Source: Diphasiastrum complanatum (lineage: Eukaryota > Streptophyta > Lycopodiopsida > Lycopodiales > Lycopodiaceae). Taken from it: a stretch of 64,000 bases of DNA. The DNA lies in the NCBI GenBank assembly GCA_029204225.1, contig CM055109.1, positions 17,723,590 to 17,787,589 on the forward strand. Direction: 5' to 3'. Below the pieces are notes generated by a model. It had not been told where the DNA came from. It was given only the letters and a program-made list of their open reading frames with translations, and ran no database searches. Positions within the stretch are counted from its first letter, which is position 1, and the number at the start of each line of letters is the position of its first letter. Positions 47,101-57,200 of this stretch are shown piece by piece. A program made the position numbers and the translations under genes.

Positions 47101-50029
47101 GGAGGTATCTCAACACCTCTGACGATATCCCAATATTCTCTATCTTGGAGAATATTTTGCATCTTGAACTTCCATATGCTGTAGTTCGTTCCATCTAGCT
47201 TGCTAGATTCCGGCAACACAGCGTCATTCAAGCTTGCCATTACACTGATCTTTATAGCCTGCCTCAGTGGTTATCTATCCTGCAGCAACCTGTCTGAGTA
47301 ACGATCTGTCCAGCAGTGCTCTGACAGCTATCTGACAATGATCAGATCAGATTTGCAGCTGCAAATTTCAGCAAAGATCAGGTTCCAGCAGCAATCAGGT
47401 TCTAGTAATTAATAGCTAAAAACTAGTAACCAGATCTGTCAGCGATCAGTCTGTCTGTAAATTCAACGATCCAGCATCAGATTAAAGCAGCGCACTATCA
47501 ATAGATACCCAGCAGACTAACAAGTCTTCCTTCTCAGCGATCTGACAGCGTTTAGATCTGAAACAGCAGCGATTTGGTCTCCAGCAGACAGTACTGCAGT
47601 AAACAACCTAACAGCCAGTGTAGGAAGTGACCTTGCAGTAGCAATCTATAGGCAATAGCCTGATTCCAGCGATCTGCAGACAGTGATCAATAAAAACAAA
47701 AAAAAAACTTGATTCCAGCGGACTACTTCCAATAGTAGTCCAGCACAACAACTCCTCCAATCAGATCTGGTTGCAACCCTGCAAACAAACTCTCTCTTTC
47801 ACAATCCTCAGCTCTGATACCATGTCAGAATTTGTGATACAAATTCTAGATGGAGTTACTAGTCCTACTAGCACTCACACAAAACCAAGCATAGAGAGAA
47901 TTCAGATCATAGGAGAATTGAGCAATTGCTCTAGCTCATTGAATTGAATGGAATGATTGTGGTGGGGTGCCAGCCTTCTTAAATAGTTTCTCTAATGATT
48001 GATAAAAGCTAATGAGCCTAAAGTAAATAGCAAAAGACAAAAAGCTAATTGCTATAATTACTACCTATATTGGGTAAACACCCAAGATGAGTTTCTAAGT
48101 GATAAAAGCAAATCCTATTCTAGTAGTAGTGCACCCACCTACATGCATAACTAAAAAACGAATTTACTATTAATTGTAATGACCCTAAAATATGACTTAC
48201 TATAAATAGTAATGGCTCCTAAAAATAGCACGCAGGCATGGCCAAACTATCATTAAGGGGTGTCAAATAAACATTAATTTCTAACACTGATCACTCATTG
48301 CTCTTACTCTCTGTTGGCCAGACCTCTCCCCTTCCAATCATTCGACCCAAGACCGCTACACCTCACTTTTCTTTTCGTACACATCTCATCCCACGCTACA
48401 TAGTCGCGCTCAACTCTCTTTTGCAAGATTTTCCCTTCTCCTCTCCTATTGAGCAACAGGCCAGCTTCTTGTCACTCTCCCTTATACAAGCCGCCACCTA
48501 GGCCTTTCCCCCTAAGACATATCCCACTCATCGAAAGACCTATAACCGATGGTATGACCATGATTGCCACGCCTTACATAAGCAGGTGGTATATGCCATG
48601 CATCACTTATCCTCTACAGCCTTTGGATTACAGCGACATTTTGATGCTCTATATGGTTTTTGCTTAGTGTGGGGCTTGACGGTGAATATTGCTAAGACCA
48701 AAGTTATGGTGTTTAACACACATTGGCAGCATATGAGAGATGACGCTTTTTATTGTGATGGACAGCAGCTGGAGATTGTTACATCATACACCTATCTAGG
48801 TGTATTATTCATCAGCCCCTTACTCACTTTTCGCTCTACTTTTCTATATCGCTTGCGTAAGGGGCATGCTGCCTTGGTACATATGGAGAGAGTGTGTACT
48901 ACTTACCATATTCGTGATCTTGCTACCAGAGACCACCTTTTCTCTACAGTAGTCTCACCTGTGGCTATGCACTCGGCGGAGGTCTGGTGCCCAGGGATAT
49001 CTCAGGGTACTTGGAGAGACATCACTCGTCTGCAGATCACCATGTTAGGGAGGATGATTCGTGTGAAGCCGTCAGTTCCTCATGAGATTTTTTTAGCGGA
49101 GTTCGCCTCACTCCCCATGGTGGTAGAGGCTATGTTTCAGATTGTTACCTTTCTACATCGACTTGAGACCATGGATACTCACAGATACGTGATGGCAGCA
49201 CTTACTTCTTCTCAGACTATAGCTGGACAGCAGGCTAGGTCTTCTTGGTATGGTGATGTGGCTTTCTTTCAGTCATGGGGCCAGGAGGAAGCTCGAGGAA
49301 GATGTCTGAAGGCACAACGAAAGGCATCGAAAGCAAGAGGCAGACATTGCAAAGATGTTGCGATAGACTTGACGGAGAAATCTGGAACCGGAGCCACCCA
49401 CCCCCGCTGTCGCCCCTGCCCCCGCTGTCGAGCTGGATTTGGATGAGCAGATTGGAATGAACTTCACACGACGACAGCTCATCATGGTCAGGGAAAGGGC
49501 GGCCCGCCGTCGGGCTAACCAGGAGGCAGCTCGGGCTAATCGGTAGGCAGAGCGAGAGCGACAAAACAATGCACTTGACAAGGGCGAGGAGTCAGTGGAG
49601 GATCCATAGGAATGTTTAGAATAGATGGGGTCTAGCCGTATGTGGCTGATTGTTGTTATGTAATTTTTGGCAGTAGATGAGGCAACATTTAGTGTCTAAC
49701 ATTGTAAAGAACAGCCTTAGCCGTATATGGGGGGAATACGTATTGTTATTTTGATACATCTGATGAATTAATGTACGGTGTGTTTTTTGTGCAACGCGTG
49801 CCTGGTGTATTGCAATGTAATGTATGTGTTTATGAAATGCTATCAAGGGGGGTGTATTTCTGTGAAGTGCATCTGCTCTCAATTTTTGTGTAACTGTGTA
49901 TGATGATTATGGCTGTGGGGTTTACTGTTTAGGGTTCAATGATTGGACATGATGCATATGATCTAAGAGACATGAAGATGCGCTTGTGTACCACAATAGC
50001 TCAAGCATTTACAGTTTCCATACCACGTC

Positions 50030-50068
<39 letters not shown>

Positions 50069-53000
50069 ACTCACTCATCTTGCATAGAGCAAACCATTTC
50101 TAACTAACCATTCAAATTTCACAGAGCTAATCATTTGTAAGCAATCATGATAAACTAGCCATGACACGAATAAACTGTAAAAAAATATATACATCTCATC
50201 TGATGCCAGTATACATGATAGTCTGTGTGTATCGATATCTACAAGTCTGTGCTAAAAAAATCATCCCTCTACGTGCCAGATGCATCCTCAGGGGTGTCAA
50301 ATACAAAGTCTGGCTAGGAGTCTGGAGGCATCTGGGACTCCTCCAAGTCTGGGCCAACGCCTGGCAAGAGACGACTAGAAAAATCATCGGTGCGTCCCCT
50401 CTTGGCTGGCCTGCCTTTGGGTCCGCCAAAAGGAACCCTCTCTGCGCAATCTGTCTCTGGGCGGCAGCCTCTGTCTCCCTCGCAAACTCTGACCAGCCAT
50501 CATCTGAAAGGGGGTGTGATGCGGGAGTACTGGGTGGAGCACGTGGACCATCCCCTGCAAGGTCGACTGTCTCGTCTGAATCATATGTGGGCTCATCATC
50601 AGAGGAGGGCAATGGAACGTCAGCAGGAAGGGGGGTGGTCTCATCGGTATCAGCATCATCCTCGGGATCACCCCGCAGAGCACGCCGAACGGCATCATCT
50701 GGATCAACCTCTGGCTCTGCCTCATGATCAGCTGCTGCAACCAGGCACTCATCGGGATTGACCTGCACAAGTCAATCATTCGTGAGAATAGCCGAAGCAA
50801 CCGTGAGGGCATTAAACTGAATGTCTTAAACTAATACGAAAGCAAACGATAGAGCATAGACATATACTTGCAAGAGTAGGGAGCCTACGCCTCCTGCCCT
50901 CATGCTGTCCGTGATGCGTCGAACCACCCTGGTGTTGGTGTTGCAGTACACCAAGTCATTGCATCGCTCAATCGTCAGACGGTTCCGCCTGTTCGTGTGA
51001 ACAAGGCTGAACGCTGACCAGTTCCGCTCGCACACGCAAGAAGAACAGTCCTGCATTAATTGGCAACCACTCGAGTGAGTACCGACCTTGTAGAGAAAAT
51101 GCGAAAACTGCTTGGATGAATGAGATTAGACAACATACCTGTGAAAGGACTCGGAACGCGAGCGTCCTCAGGTCTGGCTGTCCAGCGCTGTAGCTCTCCC
51201 ACCATGATACAGGCAAGAGCCTGTTCTCCTGGACACGTGCAAGGTCCTCGCTGAACAGCCCTAGACAGTGCCTGCAGTTGAGCAGCGATGTGCATGAGTA
51301 CACTTGAGCCCGCGCAGGGAAATTGAGCGAACGACAGCGTACGACAGAGCAAGAGTTTACCTGTAGCTGAGCCTCTGCTCCTCGAGCCTGCTGCGGATAC
51401 CAGTGTCGCTGCTGAGGAGGCGGATGTATGAGAACCAGTCCGCACGCAGCTCTGCATCGTCATACTACCTCTCGCTTTGAAACAGCGGATGTAGTATGTG
51501 GGCCACACTGTGAATGGGCCGGTGAAACTTATCCCATCGTCGCCGCCACAACCGCCTGATAGGCTCCAACCTGTGGACCATACCATGTGGAGGCAACAAT
51601 TACATACCATCGTGTTGCGGCAGCAAGACGAAACAGAGTGCGAAATGGAAGAAAGGATGGTGAGACGGAAAAAAGTTATACCTGGCAAGGTCCAGCTCAG
51701 AACGCTGGAGAGACTCGCCTATGCGGTCCATGAACTCGTAAATGAGGCCCATCGTGCACCCCTCGCGATCAACGAGCCTCAGAACAAAGTAGATGGGGCG
51801 CATGACGTCCATCAGCTGCTGCATATCCACCCAGAAAGGCTCCATGAAGAGGATGTCGTGGAAGGCCAAGCCCTCTGGGGTCGTGGACAGGTCCATGGCG
51901 GTGAACTCTGCAGAAGTAGCCATGCGACGCAAATCACCCTTGAGCTTGTGTAGCCGCTCAGGCATAATGAACTGGAAGGCGAAGCGGGTGCGAGTGGGCT
52001 TCTTCAAGTCGAGCCTGCATTGCCAAACGGAATGAGAGGCACACATGAAACGAGCCAAAAAAAAAGAAGCATCTTGAACGAGCCAAAAGTAGCATCTTAC
52101 CTGCTGAATGTGTGGAAAAGGGCAGTCATGCGGTGCTTGCATGTGACGAAGTCCACAACCACAAGTGCCCTCGTGAGAATGTCACTGACCCAAGGCAGGC
52201 GCCCAATGGAATGCAGGAGGAGGTCCAATGAGTGTGCGGCAATGGAGTCCACACAATGGAGGGGTACTCTGCCATAAGAAGCTCCCCCATACCGCGGCAG
52301 TTGGACGCATTGTCCGTCACAACCTTTTGCGATACGTTCACACGATCAGTCCACAACTTGGAAACACATTGCAATCAATCGAAAACTACGCAAAACTTTT
52401 GTATCAACATTAAGCAGTAAATGACCAAGCAACTAATGAAAGAAAATTGTACCTGGACAACGCGCTGTGGCCCGACCTCCTCTTCTTTGCGCGGATGATG
52501 CCGTAAATGTACTCGGCCGAATTCACTCTCCCTGCCTCGGAGGCGTCGATGATGTGCAGGAACATACTGTAACAACTAGAAACAATCACGTTGATGAGTG
52601 GACGTTTACGATGATCAGTCCACCCATCAGCCATGATGGAATGGCCGTATCTATCCCAAGCCTCCTGCAGTGCGGTTAGTCTCTCTCTGACGGATGCAAC
52701 CCGCTCCTGGAGCAAAGGGCCGCGTAGTGCGTCAGCTGTGGGTGGTGTGTAGCCGGGCCCGCAAACTACAACTTTCGAGATAGCCTCTCGAAAGATGCGG
52801 GATGATGCCATGATAAAGGGGAGGTTCAGGTCATAGAACATCTGTGCTGTGGTCCTAGTGGCCTCTCTGTGCTGCCCCTCTCTGAAAGATCCTGACATGG
52901 ACATCTGTCTGGTGCCTCGGGATGTGGATGGTTGGGAGGATGTGGATGGACGATGCAGATCTGGAGGTGGTGGCATAGGTGTAGGTGCGGAAGCGGACGA

Positions 53001-53393
53001 TGTGGACGGACCGTGCAGATCTGACGGTGTTGGCACAGGCATAGGTGCAGCAGTGGAGGCTGTGGATCCATGGGGAGGACTGGCGGAGGGGGTGGGGGTG
53101 GCTGTGGCGGAGGCGGAGGCGGTGGCAGGTGCGGATGCGGTGGCGGGGGTGGGGGCGGTGGCGGTGGGTGTACCAGTGGCAGGGGCGATGGCAGTGGGTG
53201 CACCAGTGGAAATAGAGTCCGCGGCATCTGTGGACAGTTCGCTGGGCTCAGCACTTGGCCCAGCATATGCCTCGAGAATGCGAGCCCTCTCCGCAGAAGG
53301 GATGACCATTCCCTGTGAACTGCTTTCGACAAAAAGGGCAACGCCACTTTTTGTCGGGCATCAACTCCACCTCATCCCAAATGGGACGAGCGA

Positions 53394-53467
<74 letters not shown>

Positions 53468-53479
53468 AGCACGCAAATC

Positions 53480-53524
<45 letters not shown>

Positions 53525-53689
53525 TAAACCCCAAACCCAAGCACGTAGACCCTAAACCCTAAACTCACACACACACACCATGTCTCGTACACGCGCACAC
53601 ACACACAAATCCTCTCTCTGTGTCTCTCACACTCTCTGTCTCTTCCTCTCTCTCACACACAGATCACCACACACACACATCTGTGCATA

Positions 53690-53765
<76 letters not shown>

Positions 53766-54184
53766 GTTCTCTCCTGTCTCCTTCTCGGGCTTCTATGGAC
53801 TGTTCCGCTGCCCGCGCGCCCTTTTTTTTAAAAAAATAAAATAAAAAACGTGTCCAGGGCCCCGGACGCTGGACGCATCCTCTGGACGCATCCAGAAAAA
53901 AATTTAAATTTTTTTTTGGGACGCGTCCGACCCCACGTCTAGGGGTCGGACGCAGATGCGAAAAGGCCGCGTCCGGCCGGGACCCTCATGTCTGATAGGG
54001 ATGCGCGACCGGGCTGGACGCAGGCAATCCGCGTCCCGCGTCCGGACCCGGACGCGTCCTCGGATGCGTCCATATTGTTTTTTCAAAAAAATTTTAACTC
54101 TAAAAAAGTCAAAAAAAAAAAAAAAAGTGGATGCCGGTCCCCGGACGAACCCCTGGCGCATCCGCGTCCGGGGTCCGCCACGTT

Positions 54185-54236
<52 letters not shown>

Positions 54237-57200
54237 TAGTTGCACACCCCCATCCAGAAATGCGTTTATGGTCTGGGGGAGCGTTTCTGAGAAACATTTT
54301 TTATTTTTAATTTTTTTTTTGTGTGGGCAATATGGGTATCAGATTAAAGCTCTGATCAAGGGCATGCATCTAATTAGGTTGTCAAGTGTTTTGGTCACAG
54401 TTGGGGCTGGTTACGGCATGGTTTAGGTCTAATTTAGGGCAATTTTAGGGCAAAAAATATAAATATTATGGTTTTCTTTTTTTTTTTGGGAAGTTTCTGG
54501 TCCAGAAACGCGTTTCTAGAAACGTTTTTGCCCATAAATGTGTTTCTGGGCAACTATATCATGGTTGCCGTGAGTCTTGATTTTCAGCAGATAATTGCTA
54601 TTCAATTTTTTTTATTTTATTTTTTTGAGCTGGTTTTTGGCCATAGAATCAATGAACCGTTAACGGTTCACCACGGTTCTGAGAACCGTACAGTGAACCA
54701 TACGGTTCTTTAAAAATTTTGCCCAGAACCGTGGTGAACCGCATTGAATAATTAATTAATTAATTTGTTTTTTGTCCCAGCCCCCAAAAATAGCCCAAAA
54801 AAATGCTAAAAAATGCCAATTTTTTTTTCAGAAAAAGCAGATTCTCCCTACTTAGATGATTTACTTCAAATGATTTAATCTCCCAAATTGATAAGAGAGA
54901 GGGAGACAGAGAGAGAGAGAGAGAGGGACAAAAACTAGCTTTGAGGGGTTTTGGGGGGAAATTTAGGGAAATTAATTATTTTTTTACATGAACCCTACCA
55001 CGGTTCAAGGAACCGTGGTACGGTTCCTTCCATGGTTCCCAGAACCCACGGTTCTGGGAACCGTGGGTTCTATGTTTTTGGCACATTGTTTCAGCTATAT
55101 GTCTAGCCTGAAATGGACCCTACTGTACCTGAAACTACTGGAAACCTGCATAAATGCACTGCTCTTGTCAAGAGCTTCAAGTTGATACCCATATTGCCCA
55201 TCAAATTTATTAAAAAAAAAAAATCATTTCTCAAAACCCCTAGCTATGTCAATGTTTGTATCTCCAATTTTGAGTTTTGATAAGACTATTGGTGCTCTGT
55301 GTATATTTATTCATAACTGCCAGTTAGAGATATCAATATTGTCCTCTTCAGTAACATTTAATTATGGACAACTCAAGTGATGCTAATTGGATCTTTTCCA
55401 TTTCTGCAGCTATCTCGCTCTTTGAAAATGAGGTAGTTGCAATTGCTGGACCTCAAACATCTGCAGCATCACATTTTGTGGCTTATATGGGGGCTGCTGC
55501 CCAGGTCCCAATAGTATCCTTTTCAGCTACGGATCCAAATCTGTCAGAAAACCAGTATGATTACTTTCTTCGACTTGCTAATAATGATCGTGTCCAGATG
55601 ATGGCCATTGCATCTGTTGTGAGTCTTTATGGATGGAGAGAGGTGGTGGCACTGTATACAAATGATGATTATGGCAGATCAGGCATTGAAGCACTTAATG
55701 AGGTGTTGATACCCATGGGGGTCAAAATACTTAAAAGGTTAGGTTTTAGTCCTGGCTTAGGTAAAACTGATATTGGAAATTTGCTAGCTGAATTGTACGA
55801 GTTTGGATCCAAGATTTACATTGTTCATATGGAGGCAAGCATGAGCCGTGCACTTTTTACAGAAGCCTTCAATCTTGGAATGATCAGCACTGGCTTTGTT
55901 TGGATTGTAACTGAAGCAACTTCAAATGTCCTTGATATGATATATCTTGATGATGAATACCTTCAATCAGTTCAAGGGATTCTAGGTACTCGTAGCTTCA
56001 TACCTGACTCTTTAGAGCTTCAAGCATTTCTAAATGAGTGGAAAAAGCTGAAGGGAACTGAGGAACTGGGCGGTGTACGTGCACACCTCAGCATGTACAC
56101 ATTGTATGCATATGATTCGATTTGGACCATAGCAAATGCAGTCAGGAATCTCCTTGATTACAATGGTACAATATCATTTGTATCTCAAAAACCTTTTCCT
56201 GATGCTGCTGGAGGGCGCACAGATCTTTCAAAATTGAAGTTATTCAAAGAAGGAGCAAACTTACTGCAGGAGATTCTCCAGACCAATTTCACTGGAATTG
56301 CTGGGAAGGTACAGTTCAATAGATCTGGAGATGTGTTGCATCCAACTTTTGAGATAGTAAACATGGTAGGTAAAGGCCTACGTGTAGTTGGATACTGGAC
56401 TGAAAACAGCGGCTGTACCCTGTCTCTACCTGCAGCAGCAAGCAAAAGCAAAAGTGTATTCAAAGGTGAAAATGTACAAAAGCTACAGGATGTCATTTGG
56501 CCAGGAGGCTTAGCCCGTGTTCCACAAGGATGGATCTTTCCAACGAACACAAGGCCCTTACTTGTTGCTGTCCCCTATAAGCAGGGATACGAGGAATTTG
56601 TTGGGATCAAACAACTTGCGGATAATGTCACTAGCTTTGACGGCTTTTGCATAGATGTCTTTAAAGCTGCTCTTTCACAACTTCCCTACCATGTTCCTTA
56701 CTCCTTCATTCCTTTTGGAAATGGAATCGTCACACCAAGCTATGATGAGCTTGTGAGATCGGTTGCCAGTAAGGTGGGTTCCAATGTTTCACTGACACAT
56801 ATTAGTCTTCCATGTCCAAAATGGAATAACGTGTCTAACTCTTCCAGGAATGCTAGAAATAAAGCCTCAAAAAGGTTGATTCAAACGAAAATAACTGATT
56901 TGGAAATAAGTCCACCTGCATACAATTGAAGTAGTAATTTACCATTGCACAGGAGCTATCAACACAGAGAAAATGGAAAGAGTATATCAAGTATTTGTTA
57001 AGAAATGCATAAATTCATCAGTAGAAAATGCTGAATATTATCGAGAACCCCACCTAGTTCGTGTATGGCCAAGGGGACTAAGAGAGCTCTAAACTTAACG
57101 AAAGATAAGAAAGCAGGCCTCAGAGTTAAACCCTGGTCCAAGGGCTGCTCAACCACTTAATTAACTCCCATTGGAAAAACAAGAGTGAAAAGCAAGTGAT

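Larger units (their letters stand above)
44342..48286 (-). mobile_element. Ty1/copia element, 3'-truncated
   Basis: 5' LTR at 47824-48286 (TGTCAGAATT...TTTCTAACA), primer-binding site at 47812-47823, a leader, then gag and pol on the minus strand down to about 44342, where it ends inside RT. No 3' LTR is present. The right edge abuts LINE sequence at 48287. Confidence 0.88.
34711..55409 (+). other. GLR intron 2, 20,699 bp, filled with transposable elements
   Basis: The GT at 34711 and the AG at 55408-55409 (TTTCCATTTCTGCAG, a good polypyrimidine/acceptor) bracket the stretch, and the flanking exons rejoin in frame ([12 protein letters not shown]). An intron at this position is usual in plant GLR genes but is normally short. 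It contains a gypsy, a copia, two hAT relics, LINE debris, MITEs, SINE-like units and microsatellites in both orientations. Confidence 0.85.

Noticed and set aside
49235-49581. Minus-strand Ser/Cys-rich frames
   Set aside because: Antisense to the charged + strand frame; no domain and overlapping alternatives.
50161-50761. + strand frames of 123-188 codons
   Set aside because: Antisense shadows of the acidic hAT C-terminal tail.
52826-53347. Proline-rich 173-codon minus frame and the + strand Gly/Val-rich frame at 52849-53562
   Set aside because: Both are out-of-frame readings of the hAT N-terminal linker and adjoining microsatellites.
53550-53564. Telomere repeat CCCTAAA
   Set aside because: Only two units among other simple repeats; not evidence of a chromosome end.
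56774-56929. Extension of GLR exon 3 to the stop at 56929
   Set aside because: Residues after VASK do not match GLRs, whereas splicing at 56773 to 57951 restores [11 protein letters not shown] in frame.
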